NCBI RefSeq assembly: GCF_007747995.1
Contig: NZ_CP036276.1
Coordinates: forward strand, 6,376,001 to 6,440,000
Direction of reading: 5' to 3'
DNA: 64,000 nt
Source: Symmachiella dynata
Lineage (GTDB): Bacteria > Planctomycetota > Planctomycetia > Planctomycetales > Planctomycetaceae
Shown: piece after piece, positions 1 to 7,923 of the stretch
Numbering within the stretch: position 1 is the stretch's first letter
Layout of the letters: each line of letters opens with the position of its first letter
Translations under genes and position numbers: made by a program
The notes under the pieces: model-generated
Told to the model about the DNA's origin: nothing
Databases searched by the model: none
Seen by the model: only the letters and a program-made list of their open reading frames with translations

Positions 1-233
1 CACAGTTTCCAGCCCTCGATAAACAGCGGCGCGAGTTCCACCGTCGGTGTACAACGTGCCAGTGATGTAACGATATCCTCAATTGGGCCGGTCAGCGGCG
101 GCATTGTTTGGATCTTTCCATCATCGAAATCCGTGATAATTTTCTGCGCCGCTTCGATCGCTCCGAAGAGTTCCTCTTGTGGCGTTTTCGTTTCAGCTTG
201 CGTTGCGGTTTGAGTAATCGTTTCGGTCGTCAT
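1..233 (-). CDS. Hypothetical protein of the phage-like element, C-terminus cut by window edge
   Basis: An open frame begins at ATG 233 and runs off the left edge (77 complete codons). A good ribosome binding site, GAGG followed by AAAACTAAAC, lies just before the start. The N-terminus is rich in Thr, Gln and Glu (MTTETITQTATQAETKTPQ) and is followed by an amphipathic stretch. No known domain is recognisable. It lies downstream of the large terminase in the same leftward operon, where phage structural genes such as the portal usually start, but nothing seen identifies it as one. Confidence 0.6.
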   Translation of the reverse strand, partial: MTTETITQTATQAETKTPQEELFGAIEAAQKIITDFDDGKIQTMPPLTGPIEDIVTSLARCTPTVELAPLFIEGWKL

Positions 234-282
234 GTTTAGTTTTCCTCAAAAAGGGTGCGAAAAAAAGTGGTGGCTAGTGAGA

Positions 283-576
283 CTACGGCCGCGCGGCGAC
301 GATCATTTCACGCCAGTCGGACGGATCGTCATCTAGCAAAATCAACAATTCCTGATGACAGCGTTCATTGAAACCATGCATGCACGGTTGGTGGGTTTTG
401 GCGTCATCGATGTATTTATTTGGCACAACGATTGTGCAGCGCCCCACTACGATGCGACCGGTCTTCATGTCAAACGATACGGTCGTGGCGTCGGGTGAAT
501 GTGGCGTGATTTCGTAGTTCGATGTTTTGCCGCGAATCAGGCTGCGGGCAGGGGTTTCGCGTGTGATGGTTTTCAT
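283..576 (-). CDS. Hypothetical protein of the phage-like element
   Basis: A 97-residue protein starting at ATG 576, 13 bp after the terminase stop, with AGGA about 6 bp upstream. The open frame continues upstream into the terminase gene, but the first 31 residues of that longer version are out-of-frame terminase sequence, so the shorter start is preferred. The middle contains a beta-rich stretch (TTVSFDMKTGRIVVGRCTIV) and the C-terminal half has two Cys (CMHGFNERC). No family is recognised. Same orientation and tight spacing suggest co-transcription with the terminase. Confidence 0.6.
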   Translation of the reverse strand: MKTITRETPARSLIRGKTSNYEITPHSPDATTVSFDMKTGRIVVGRCTIVVPNKYIDDAKTHQPCMHGFNERCHQELLILLDDDPSDWREMIVAARP

Positions 577-589
577 GGTTTTGTCCTGT

Positions 590-2182
590 CTAATTGGAGT
601 CGTGAATGCGGCGAACGACTTCTGGGTCGTAGCCAGTTTGTACAAAAGTTCGCGGCCGCCAGTCGGCACGCTTTAGTTGGATCCCAAAGCGGCGAGGGTC
701 GCTCCTTTGAAGTGATGTGGTACCTGGTGCCTCGGGCTTTTGGACGTGCGAAAAAATCATGTATCGCAACGTGTCGACGCAATCGTCCTCCTTTTTCAAC
801 GGCTCATGTCGTGGACTCGCGGGGTTAAGACCTTTGCCCGATGCGCGGAGCCAACGATACTTTCGCATCTCCTTGGCCAAGTGCGGGCAGTTTTCCTTGT
901 GGATATACAATGAAGGTTGGCCAGTCAGCGGGTCGAGCTTCAAATGCTGACGAACGCACTCGATGCCGCGGTGCACATCGTTTCGGGCCGACGATGTCGG
1001 GATACCCCGCGCGGAGAATTCGTTCAGCAGGTCCGGACGCGACGGGTCGCAATATGTCGGGCCGAATTGCGCATGACCGCCGAACCAACGGAAGCGGTCC
1101 TTGATCAACTCCGCTCGAAGTTCACTGAGCAAGCCCGTATCGTCCCAGAGTTCGTCGAAGATAAACCAGCGACCAGTGCCGTCGACGTAACCCCATAGGC
1201 ACACAAACGGATGCTCCGCCGATCCGCCCCAGTCGATAGCTCGAACGTACTGCACACCATTCGGATGCGTAATGACGTTGTCGCCGACAAGATGGACATG
1301 TGGATTGAATGACTTGTAGATTTGACCGCGATACGATGCGAACTTACCTTCGCGGCGAGTTGCGACCATTTCGTCGCTGACGCTCGAAAAGAACGCGTCT
1401 TTCCATTCCTTTGAGACGGCGCTATTCGCCATCGTATTCAGGCTGTAAAACGACCAGCCCAGCGGCGGATTGTCGTACAACTCCTCGAGCTCGATGCTCA
1501 GGTCCGGGTCGATTGGCGTGCACTCAATGATCACACTGCCGGGATACCACGTGTCCCGCAGACCGCGAATGACTTCTTCGAGGATCTCCCACGGGAATTG
1601 CTCCGAAAACCACGCGCCGCCAATGCTCCGCCCCTGGAACTTCTGCCGGCGTTGCTCAGTCGATTTGAATTCGATCACCCAATTCTTGCCCGGTCGGCCC
1701 GGCCAAGGCTTCAAGGGAACATGCGAGGGCCATTCGGCCTTGCTGGACAGCCATTGCACTCGCGACCAGTCGACCAATGATGGCGGGATAAAGCGTCGCA
1801 AGCCCTGGGCCCAGCCGATGCCAATGCATTGCTCGTAGGTATCGCTGATCACCCAATAAGGGCAATCGCGGCGCGGTGGCGGCTGTTCTTGGCATAGGAA
1901 CTTGGCAACTTTGTAGGCGGCGGCCGTCGATTTGCCTGAACCGTTACCGCCGAGAAGCACACTGACCGGCGACGTCGAATCGCAGAAGCTTGATTGCATA
2001 TCACCCAGCGCGAGATTGTCTTTGCGCGGCTGGAACGTCATCAACTCGCTCGCCTTCAATTCGAGCAACTCACGAACGCGCGGATTGTTCGCGGCCGCTT
2101 CGATCATCTCCGGCGTGATCTCGCCAGACGCACGAAGTTCGCTTGTATTGCGTTGTTCGGGTTGTGGGGTGTCGTTGGTCAT
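590..2182 (-). CDS. Phage terminase large subunit
   Basis: A 530-residue packaging ATPase/nuclease that translocates phage DNA into procapsids and cuts it. Visible motifs, in order: Walker A GGNGSGKST at 78-86, a Walker B-like GGAWFSEQ with acidic residue near 194, the coupling motif VIIECTP at 217-223, and a C-terminal RNase H-like nuclease with Asp317 (AIDWGG), Asp379 (YCDPS) and the terminal DDCVDTLRY cluster at 466-473. The frame is open to 2413, but that extension is Arg/Ser/Pro-rich and overlaps the plausible zinc-ribbon gene at 2278-2472, so ATG 2182 is chosen. The small-terminase-like gene lies two genes upstream, the usual order. Confidence 0.93.
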   Translation of the reverse strand: MTNDTPQPEQRNTSELRASGEITPEMIEAAANNPRVRELLELKASELMTFQPRKDNLALGDMQSSFCDSTSPVSVLLGGNGSGKSTAAAYKVAKFLCQEQPPPRRDCPYWVISDTYEQCIGIGWAQGLRRFIPPSLVDWSRVQWLSSKAEWPSHVPLKPWPGRPGKNWVIEFKSTEQRRQKFQGRSIGGAWFSEQFPWEILEEVIRGLRDTWYPGSVIIECTPIDPDLSIELEELYDNPPLGWSFYSLNTMANSAVSKEWKDAFFSSVSDEMVATRREGKFASYRGQIYKSFNPHVHLVGDNVITHPNGVQYVRAIDWGGSAEHPFVCLWGYVDGTGRWFIFDELWDDTGLLSELRAELIKDRFRWFGGHAQFGPTYCDPSRPDLLNEFSARGIPTSSARNDVHRGIECVRQHLKLDPLTGQPSLYIHKENCPHLAKEMRKYRWLRASGKGLNPASPRHEPLKKEDDCVDTLRYMIFSHVQKPEAPGTTSLQRSDPRRFGIQLKRADWRPRTFVQTGYDPEVVRRIHDSN

Positions 2183-2277
2183 GTCAGGGGGCCTTGCGGC
2201 TGCTGGTGATATCAATTTGGCTGTCTGCGGCGACGCTGGTTGAACGTTCGTGACTGTGGTGGTTGAATGACTGGCGG

Positions 2278-2472
2278 TTAATGTCGGCCGGTGCGGCTTT
2301 GGTATTCTTCGGCTTGGCTCCATTTGGCTTGGATCTCCGCACATGCCGCGCGGATCTCTGCGGGAGTTGGATCGTGGCGACGTTTGCCGGCTTTCGCACG
2401 ACAATCGCTGCACAATCGGAAGCCCTCAGCGGTCGCGTTGGGACAGAATTTGCATTGCGGTTGATCTTCCAT
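2278..2472 (-). CDS. Small zinc-ribbon protein
   Basis: A 64-residue protein with two CxxC pairs (Cys7/Cys10 and Cys21/Cys24, CKFC and CSDC), the pattern of a zinc ribbon, followed by a charged helical tail. It sits 20 bp after the small-terminase-like gene and 95 bp before the large terminase, in the same direction. The Cys pairs and codon-like composition suggest a real gene; it could bind DNA or a packaging partner, but function is unknown. Confidence 0.6.
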   Translation of the reverse strand: MEDQPQCKFCPNATAEGFRLCSDCRAKAGKRRHDPTPAEIRAACAEIQAKWSQAEEYQSRTGRH

Positions 2473-2492
2473 TTTCGGGCCGCTGTTGGCCT

Positions 2493-2978
2493 TTATGAGT
2501 CTTGTGGTGGAGTCTGTGGGACGTCAATTTGCGTAAGTGATATCTGGTCAACGGGTTGCGATTGGTCGTCTACTGATTGACTATCGGTAGATGGTGGGAT
2601 TCCCAGAACTTCTCGAATGGCGTCGCCGATGGCGCTGTCGATTTGTTCCGGCGACGGCATCGCGCTGTTGAAGCCTGAGAACGAATTCATTTCGATGTTG
2701 ATCAATGCTTTGTCTGGCAACAGCCGTTCAGAAACCCATTTGACCGCGCTCGGCTGACCTTTCTTTGCTCGCCGAATTTGCTCCTTGATAATTTTGAGCC
2801 AGTCGTCATTGCTCACATTTTCCGCCAGGGTTCGCAGCCGATCCTCCGGCGTCGGCGGCGCCTTCTTCGGCCGACCGGGTCCGCCGCAGTTTCCCGGAAC
2901 GAACAGCCCGCGCTCATCGCGCTCGGGAGTGTTCGGTTTCGATACAGGCATTTGGTTTTCTGCGCCGTTTTCGATCAT
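2493..2978 (-). CDS. Small-terminase-like / DUF5681-type protein
   Basis: About 161 residues if it starts at ATG 2978; ATG 2951 (MPVSKPN) is equally possible because neither has a clear ribosome binding site. The frame is open to 3080, but that start lies inside the inverted repeat at 3016-3126 and the extension looks non-coding. The N-terminus carries GLFVPGNCGGPGRPKK, the short Gly/Pro/Arg motif of DUF5681-like proteins often found just before phage terminases. A helical middle (DDWLKIIKEQIRRAKKG) and a Gln/Asp/Pro-rich tail follow. The position next to the large terminase supports a DNA-recognition role in packaging, by inference. Confidence 0.65.
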   Translation of the reverse strand: MIENGAENQMPVSKPNTPERDERGLFVPGNCGGPGRPKKAPPTPEDRLRTLAENVSNDDWLKIIKEQIRRAKKGQPSAVKWVSERLLPDKALINIEMNSFSGFNSAMPSPEQIDSAIGDAIREVLGIPPSTDSQSVDDQSQPVDQISLTQIDVPQTPPQDS

Positions 2979-3015
2979 GTTGACTCGATTGGCTAGTATT
3001 ATTCGTGCTGTCACT

Positions 3016-3126
3016 TGGGACGCTTGGGACGGCTGTTTCCTATTGTGGTTACTTTCCAGCCCTATATGGTGTGTTTTCATTTGTGGAAACGTTTAACAAT
3101 AGGTGCCAAGCGTCCCAAGCGTCCCA
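3016..3126. repeat. 43-bp interrupted inverted repeat with 9-bp units between primase and small-terminase genes
   Basis: The arms are 3016-3058 and 3084-3126, with a 25-bp spacer. Each arm reads, from outside in: TGGGACGCTTGGGACG, 7 variable bases, CCTATTGT, 6 variable bases, TTTCCA. The three blocks (16, 8 and 6 bp) match exactly between arms, at identical spacing. The outer block is two tandem copies of CTTGGGACG. It could be an iteron-type replication origin (primase adjacent), a packaging site (small terminase adjacent) or an operator. There is no T-run typical of a terminator. Confidence 0.85.
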
Positions 3127-3130
3127 GCCG

Positions 3131-5338
3131 TCAGGTGAAATTGAATGATCCTGGATGTTTTTGTCGTTCGATTCGTTCCTTGATATCGCGATGCGTTTCG
3201 TTCGGATTGGAGTTTTCACCCGCCCAAATGAAACCACGTCCGTAGGCTCGCGATGGGCAAACCTGAATGCGTTTGAAGTTGCCCTTTTCGATCATCGCGG
3301 CCATTTTCTTCGCGGCGGATTGGGTCTTGAGTTTTTCACCGGCGGCTTTGTTCAGCATTTCGGCGGCGACGGCGGTGGGGATGAAAACGTGGTCCGCATT
3401 GGCGTCGTAGTGCAGCCGCTCCAATTCGTTGGCGAAGTGCTCCTCGATCAGTTCTCCTTCCTCTAGCTCGCTGTCGGCGATGTCCTGTCGTTCGGCGATG
3501 ACGGCCTGGGCTTCGGTCGGTTCGGGCAGCCGCGCGACAATCTCTCGTTCCCAGTCCCCCCATCGCGTGAACTTTGTAAGGATTGCCGGCTCGCTCCGCA
3601 GAAATGCAATCAGGTCGCCAATGATGGCCTGCCGTTGTTCCCGCACAAATCCGGCGGTGTCTTCAGACCATGTCGCGGAATACTTTGGCCTGCCCAGCTT
3701 GATTGTCACGACGCGTTGAGCAAGGTCAGTCGATAGCGACGCACCGTTGAGCGTGATGATCCAGGTAATGAGGTTAGGGCGGCTCGCCTCGCCGATGTAC
3801 AACCGTCGGCCGCTGATGACTGGCGTTGTGATGAGGCTTTCCAGTTCGGCCCATGACAGTTTGAGTGACTTGACGTTGTCGAGAATCGCGACACGCTTAT
3901 CTACGGCATCGGGGGATAACAACCGTTGTTTGATGACGGTGATATCTTCCCGTACCGAAATGTCGGGGAAGCCGCCGGCAAATTCTCCCACGGTAGTAGC
4001 CATCGTCGATTTTCCGACGCCAGTTCCGAAATCGCTGGTGATGAGGAATGCGGGACGTGCTCCCCCGGGTCCGCCCCAGATGATGGAAGCAAATAGGGCC
4101 AAGATTAAATCGCGGTCGATGTCCGTTGCGGGGGAGAAGCGATCGAGCAACGTATTAAGCGCCTTGCCATCACCTGGCTGCGGGAACTTGCATGCGTAGT
4201 AGTGCCCGTCGACTCGCGGTTCGTGGGGCAAAGTCTCGATCCCCTCGTAATCAGTCGCAGTTCGCCTCAGTTCGGAGAAGACCTCATTTTTCGTGTGAAG
4301 ACGATCGCCTCGCGAAAACGATGGCGGCATACCGGTTGCCGAACCGACCCAACCAAATAGTGATGCGGGATTGTCGAGCCAATCGATTTGGGAATCATGC
4401 TCGTGCACGAATAGTGCCGGCCCAACGCGGCGCGGCCAATCGCCAGTTGCGGCCTTGATCGTATTCAATATCTCAGGCATGGGGACCGGCGCCATACCTC
4501 CGCCAGCGATCGAAGCAGCGTTGCGGATCCGCGCGGTTGCTGCGGGTTCGTTCGTAGGTTCGGCGTTCGTCATCACGTCCGCTTCGGGAGCTCCGGCAAC
4601 GATCCGCTGCAGTTCGTCAACCGTCCCGCCAGCGTCCAGCCAGTCCGAAACGTCGCCCTTGGGCGGCAGTCCCGGCAATTCGATGACCTTGACCATCGTG
4701 GCGATGCCTGACAGCGACCTCGCGACTTTGGCGGCGTGCTCCCGGCCCGGATCGTCATTGTCGGAAATGATGGCAACCGTGCGATTCCTGAATAACGGGC
4801 AGTAGGATTTGTTCCACTTTCCAGCGCCGCCGATGTTGGTTGTCGCGACCAGCCCCATTGTGGCCAGTCGATCTGCATCCTTCTCCCCCTCGACCACGAA
4901 GACCGTTTCGGAAGATTCGGTCGCGAGCACGTCCGGCAGCCGATACAGGATCCGATTGACTCCCTTCATCGACCACGTCCAGCCACCGTTGCCATCCGGC
5001 TGACGTTGCCGAAAGTCCTTGGGGTCTAGGCGGACGGCTTGATAGAGCAGCTCGCCCATCGCGTTGCGGTAGTCATACGCGGCGATGATCCGTTTGCCGT
5101 TTCGGCTGCCGTTACAAGTCGAATCCGGAAACAACTCATTGAACGACATGCGGACCGCTTTCAGGACGTCGCCCGTCGCGCAACCGGCCTGGCATTTCAC
5201 CAACGTTTTTCCGTCATCGGCGATAGAGATGCACAAAGAATTCTTGTTATCGTCATGCGCGGGGCATTTCGCTTCCCAGCCCGATTTCGTTGTTTCGACG
5301 TCGCGGAGTCGTGAGAGAATAGGCGGCGCGTCTGTCAT
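3131..5338 (-). CDS. Phage primase-helicase (CHC2 zinc finger, TOPRIM, P-loop ATPase)
   Basis: A 735-residue replication protein. It has a CHC2 zinc finger (Cys25, His28, Cys49, Cys53), a TOPRIM catalytic core with VEGEKDAD around Glu150 and SDNDDPGRE around 192-200, and a helicase/ATPase module with Walker A GTGVGKST at 438-445 and a Walker B-like VAILDNVKS. It should synthesise primers and unwind the element's DNA. The start is ATG 5338, which overlaps the upstream stop as ATGA. The frame is open to 5896, but that stretch is Arg/Ser-rich shadow sequence across another gene. The 3' end lies 5 bp from the inverted repeat at 3016-3126. Confidence 0.93.
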   Translation of the reverse strand: MTDAPPILSRLRDVETTKSGWEAKCPAHDDNKNSLCISIADDGKTLVKCQAGCATGDVLKAVRMSFNELFPDSTCNGSRNGKRIIAAYDYRNAMGELLYQAVRLDPKDFRQRQPDGNGGWTWSMKGVNRILYRLPDVLATESSETVFVVEGEKDADRLATMGLVATTNIGGAGKWNKSYCPLFRNRTVAIISDNDDPGREHAAKVARSLSGIATMVKVIELPGLPPKGDVSDWLDAGGTVDELQRIVAGAPEADVMTNAEPTNEPAATARIRNAASIAGGGMAPVPMPEILNTIKAATGDWPRRVGPALFVHEHDSQIDWLDNPASLFGWVGSATGMPPSFSRGDRLHTKNEVFSELRRTATDYEGIETLPHEPRVDGHYYACKFPQPGDGKALNTLLDRFSPATDIDRDLILALFASIIWGGPGGARPAFLITSDFGTGVGKSTMATTVGEFAGGFPDISVREDITVIKQRLLSPDAVDKRVAILDNVKSLKLSWAELESLITTPVISGRRLYIGEASRPNLITWIITLNGASLSTDLAQRVVTIKLGRPKYSATWSEDTAGFVREQRQAIIGDLIAFLRSEPAILTKFTRWGDWEREIVARLPEPTEAQAVIAERQDIADSELEEGELIEEHFANELERLHYDANADHVFIPTAVAAEMLNKAAGEKLKTQSAAKKMAAMIEKGNFKRIQVCPSRAYGRGFIWAGENSNPNETHRDIKERIERQKHPGSFNFT

Positions 5339-5628
5339 CGATTGCGCTCCTTGATCTTGCCTGCGATCCGAAGGGTAACGACTCTCGCTGCACGGTCCGT
5401 AAATGCGTTGATCAATTTGTCCAACGATCTTGCCGATAAAGCTCCATGAGCATCCACGGCCATAGCTGCGAAAACGCGTGTAGAGCACAACACACAGACA
5501 TGCAGCGGCTCGGCGCTCCCGCTCTCGGGATTCCAAGTCGCGTCGGATTCGTTGCCGCAATTGAAACATGTCGGCGGTTCGCATTGATCCGTAGTTGCTA
5601 TTGATGTGTCGGGGTAGGTTGCTACCAT
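5335..5628 (-). CDS. Zinc-ribbon protein translationally coupled to the primase
   Basis: A 97-residue protein with CxxC pairs at Cys21/Cys24 (CFNCGN) and Cys45/Cys48 (CVLC), plus an extra Cys16, followed by a helical Ala/Arg-rich tail. It resembles a zinc ribbon but matches no named family I recognise. Its stop overlaps the primase start by 4 bp (ATGA), so the two are probably co-translated and may work together at the origin or in primer synthesis; that link is inference. Confidence 0.7.
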   Translation of the reverse strand: MVATYPDTSIATTDQCEPPTCFNCGNESDATWNPESGSAEPLHVCVLCSTRVFAAMAVDAHGALSARSLDKLINAFTDRAARVVTLRIAGKIKERNR

Positions 5629-5706
5629 TCTGTTGTTCTCGATTTACTCCCTCGGGAATGTTGAAATCAGCGCCCCGCCGGTTCGGTCCCGGCGGGGTTG
5701 CTTGCG

Positions 5707-6222
5707 TTATGCTGTAATGCGTTCCGTCTGCTGGGGGCGTTTTCCTTCGTGGACGTCTCGAACAAAACGCTCGAGCATTTTGAGGGTCAATCGCTCCGCA
5801 TAACGACGATTCGGCGCGAAGATGAAGTGCACGCCGTAACGTTGCATCCACGCGATAGTGCTGCCGACAACTGATGCCGGCTCGACTTTTGTCCAATAGT
5901 CCCCTTCGACGATGCAGTCGAGCGGCGCCTCAATCATCACGACCGCGAACTCAAATTTGGACATGCGCTCAAGTTCCCGAACAAATCGCTCTCGAGAGTG
6001 CCCGATACAACTCAGGAAATCTCCGGCTGATTTGCGCTCTATACAGATTCGGTCGCTGTAGTCCTCATGCTCCGTCGCGGCGCTGTAATCGCCAGTCGCC
6101 AGCGTTTGCACGCGTGTCTCAACAGTCGACCGCGAAAAATCAAACGGCAGTTGCTCGCGAGTGTCGATCAATATCCACCACAAGAGGAATTCATGTATTC
6201 GGCGTTGCGGAGGTGCGCTCAT
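5707..6222 (-). CDS. ERCC4-type (XPF/Mus81-like) nuclease
   Basis: A 171-residue protein with the metal-dependent active-site pattern of the ERCC4 fold: Asp20-Thr-Arg22-Glu23 (IDTREQLPF), Asp45 (TGDY), then Glu62-Arg-Lys64 with Asp68 (IERKSAGDF). These nucleases cut branched or flapped DNA, and phage versions probably act in recombination or replication-fork processing. The domain fills the protein, with no attached helicase or HhH module. Its start overlaps the upstream stop by 4 bp (ATGA). Confidence 0.88.
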   Translation of the reverse strand: MSAPPQRRIHEFLLWWILIDTREQLPFDFSRSTVETRVQTLATGDYSAATEHEDYSDRICIERKSAGDFLSCIGHSRERFVRELERMSKFEFAVVMIEAPLDCIVEGDYWTKVEPASVVGSTIAWMQRYGVHFIFAPNRRYAERLTLKMLERFVRDVHEGKRPQQTERITA

Positions 6223-6488
6223 CGTTGGCCCTCCTCACGTTGGCGGCGCAGAAAATCCAACAACTCGGACCGCTCGTATATGATCGATTTACCAACGCGA
6301 CTGCCTACGATTTCGCCACGGTATCGGGCTTCGGCGAGTTTGTGTTTGGCGACGTCAAGAAGTTTGGCGGCGTTGGCTTCATTGATCGCCAGTTTTTCGG
6401 CCGCAATCAGGCTCGCGTCTTCGCGGATCGATTCGAGCGTCTCGTGCACTGCGGCGCGGATTTCGTCGATAGGGACTTCTACGTGCAT
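6219..6488 (-). CDS. Excisionase-like helix-turn-helix DNA-binding protein
   Basis: An 89-residue protein. The N-terminal half is a charged helix (MHVEVPIDEIRAAVHETLES); the C-terminal half has the winged-helix arrangement of MerR/excisionase HTH proteins: a helix entered at INEANAAKLL, a recognition helix around KHKLAEARYRGEI, and a wing ending SIIYERSELLDFL. These proteins direct integrase during excision or act as small repressors. It overlaps the ERCC4 nuclease start by 4 bp and the upstream small gene by 10 bp. Confidence 0.75.
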   Translation of the reverse strand: MHVEVPIDEIRAAVHETLESIREDASLIAAEKLAINEANAAKLLDVAKHKLAEARYRGEIVGSRVGKSIIYERSELLDFLRRQREEGQR

Positions 6489-6664
6489 GTTGCGGCCTCC
6501 TCTCGGCGATGCTCTGCAATTCGGGCATTCACTTCCTCAAGGCTCGCACGGTTTTTCAGGAGAGTGCACAGTGATTTCAGGAATGACGCCTCACGCCTCG
6601 TACGGGTCAACTCTCGCTCGATCTCCTCAATCGGTGGCAGCTTCTCAATTATTGAAAGTGTCAT
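6479..6664 (-). CDS. Small coiled-coil hypothetical protein
   Basis: A 61-residue, mostly helical protein with a heptad-like pattern (IEEIERELTRTRREASFLKS). ATG 6664 is preferred because GAGG lies 7 bp upstream; a TTG 18 bp upstream is in frame but has no good site. Its 3' end overlaps the HTH gene by 10 bp, implying coupling. No family is recognised. Confidence 0.6.
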   Translation of the reverse strand: MTLSIIEKLPPIEEIERELTRTRREASFLKSLCTLLKNRASLEEVNARIAEHRREEAATCT

Positions 6665-6749
6665 CAAAAAAACCTCAACCAAAACGGGCCATTGAATATG
6701 GCATCGTTTTAATCGAGGCGAATTACAAACCGATGGGCAACTTGCCCAT

Positions 6750-7274
6750 TCATTGATTTTTTGGAAGATTTTCCAGCCTTGTGCGACGCTCCTTGTTATT
6801 GATCCTCAGGGTACAGGGGGTGTCTATTAGACCGAGACCTTTTTGCAGTCGAACAAGCCCGCCTTTAATTCCCGCGTCGGTAGTGAACTCACTATTCCTC
6901 CAGAAATCTCGTTGTTCTTTCAACGTATCATAGCTCGTCCAACCTTTGTGGCTCTTGAGAAACCGATAAATCAGAAGCGCTTGACCAGTCAATGATTCCT
7001 CAGCCGGGTCGGATGTTTGACCTTGCAAATAGTCCGGCGGGTCAAGTTGCTCATTGATGAGATCCAACACGGATCGGAGTCCTGCGGAAAATTGGCTGGT
7101 TTGTGCGTTCCGCGTAGCAATGTCTTGTACTTCTGCGAAGTTTGGCCACTCGCTGGGAACGTAGTTCGGATACTTTTCATGAATCCGAGTCAGCCGATCA
7201 AGGTGTACCTGCGTCGGTTTAGACTTTATCCACAAGTTCGTAATCAACCATTCACAATCGTATTTAATACTCAT
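6750..7274 (-). CDS. Hypothetical protein with possible C-terminal winged helix
   Basis: A 174-residue protein beginning at ATG 7274 with GGTGGG 3 bp upstream; the frame continues upstream to 7331 without a better start. The first half is helical and polar with a WPNFAEVQDI patch. The region LLIYRFLKSHKGWTSYDTL to GLVRLQKGLGLID reads like a winged-helix fold. It is more AT-rich than the chromosomal genes to the right, fitting acquired DNA. It may regulate the element, but no family is recognised. Confidence 0.6.
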   Translation of the reverse strand: MSIKYDCEWLITNLWIKSKPTQVHLDRLTRIHEKYPNYVPSEWPNFAEVQDIATRNAQTSQFSAGLRSVLDLINEQLDPPDYLQGQTSDPAEESLTGQALLIYRFLKSHKGWTSYDTLKEQRDFWRNSEFTTDAGIKGGLVRLQKGLGLIDTPCTLRINNKERRTRLENLPKNQ

Positions 7275-7368
7275 CGTCCCACCGTCTTTCGTGGATGCCT
7301 TGAAAACCAAGCGGGAAGGCCGGCAAGACAATCCGGCCGTTCGGTGATCAGCCTATCCCGCTCTGTTT

Positions 7369-7725
7369 CTAGCTCGTTTTCCCTTTTCTAGCTTCGCAAA
7401 TGTTGCAAATTAGGAATACCAAACCGCCATGGTTATTTTTCCGGACGTTAACGAGCTTTCGATCATAATCCCAACACGCCATGCAAAAAGGACCACTTTC
7501 CGTCCCGTCCGTGGTCTTGCGAATGTAAACATTTCCGTCGCGTTTTAATTCGTTAGAAATGTCCTCAGCTTCCTTCAGCCGTTTCAATTCCTCTCTGAGT
7601 TCCAGATTCTGTTCACGGATATCGAAAATCTCGTCACGGAGATCACAAATCTTTTGGTACAATTCTTGGTTGTCGAGCTTCCTGATGAGATCAACGATCT
7701 CTTTGGTATTGCTGACAATGCTCAT
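7369..7725 (-). CDS. Coiled-coil protein with C-terminal zinc ribbon
   Basis: About 118 residues. The N-terminal half is a long heptad coiled coil (IVDLIRKLDNQELYQKI, then REQNLELREELKRLKEAE). The C-terminal half holds two Cys pairs, CMAC and CNIC, about 29 residues apart, typical of a zinc ribbon. ATG 7725 is preferred because GGATCGGAAC lies just upstream; in-frame starts at 7764 or 7770 are possible. It is the rightmost gene of the element and probably the first of the leftward operon. Function unknown. Confidence 0.65.
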   Translation of the reverse strand: MSIVSNTKEIVDLIRKLDNQELYQKICDLRDEIFDIREQNLELREELKRLKEAEDISNELKRDGNVYIRKTTDGTESGPFCMACWDYDRKLVNVRKNNHGGLVFLICNICEARKGKTS

Positions 7726-7876
7726 TTTACGTTCCGATCCTTGAATTCCTGATGACTCTTTCATGACCACAAACCGGCCCGCCCTACCGCAACTAGACTG
7801 GTTTCGGCAAACGCTAAACCCCTGATTTTACAGCATAACATCAGAGACGATACCCGAATCTCAGAGTCGCTCAGGT
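7726..7876. other. Terminal non-coding region of the element, probable leftward promoter region
   Basis: About 150 bp between the first element gene and the tRNA fragment. Arm-type integrase sites and the promoter of the leftward operon would be expected here. I see no unambiguous -35/-10 pair or repeated arm site. Confidence 0.35.
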
Positions 7877-7918
7877 TTCGTAATGCGTAGGTCAAGAGTT
7901 CAAGTCTCTTCGGCGGCT
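7877..7918 (+). other. attR-type attachment site: displaced 3' half of tRNA-Thr(CGT)
   Basis: The segment reads as the right half of a tRNA: anticodon loop TTCGTAA (anticodon CGT, 7879-7881), 3' side of the anticodon stem TGCGT, variable loop AGGTC, T stem/loop AAGAG-TTCAAGT-CTCTT, acceptor strand CGGCGGC and discriminator T. The 5' side of the anticodon stem is absent: the bases before the loop (CTCAGG) cannot pair with TGCGT. A truncated tRNA with a normal 3' half is the expected scar of integration into a tRNA gene. Intact tRNA-Thr should lie at the left end of the element. Confidence 0.85.
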
Positions 7919-7923
7919 CTGCA

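Larger units (their letters stand above)
1..7918. mobile_element. Right end of an integrated phage-like element (left end outside window)
   Basis: All recognisable genes from the left edge to about 7725 lie on the minus strand and include phage hallmark functions: large terminase, small-terminase-like protein, primase-helicase, ERCC4 nuclease and an excisionase-like HTH protein. Several neighbours overlap by 4 bp. The block ends next to a 3' half of a tRNA-Thr gene at 7877-7918, after which gene orientation and content switch to ordinary chromosomal genes. Integrase, portal, capsid and tail genes are not in the window and would be expected to the left, so whether it is a complete prophage, a satellite or a remnant cannot be decided here. 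Confidence 0.85.

Noticed and set aside
5338-5896. N-terminal extension of the primase reading frame upstream of ATG 5338
   Set aside because: It is Arg/Ser-rich, crosses the zinc-ribbon gene in another frame, and ATG 5338 overlaps that gene's stop as ATGA just before the zinc finger.
5874-6695. 273-codon rightward frame opposite the phage nuclease and HTH genes
   Set aside because: The minus strand carries three coupled genes with ERCC4 and HTH motifs and the rightward frame has none.
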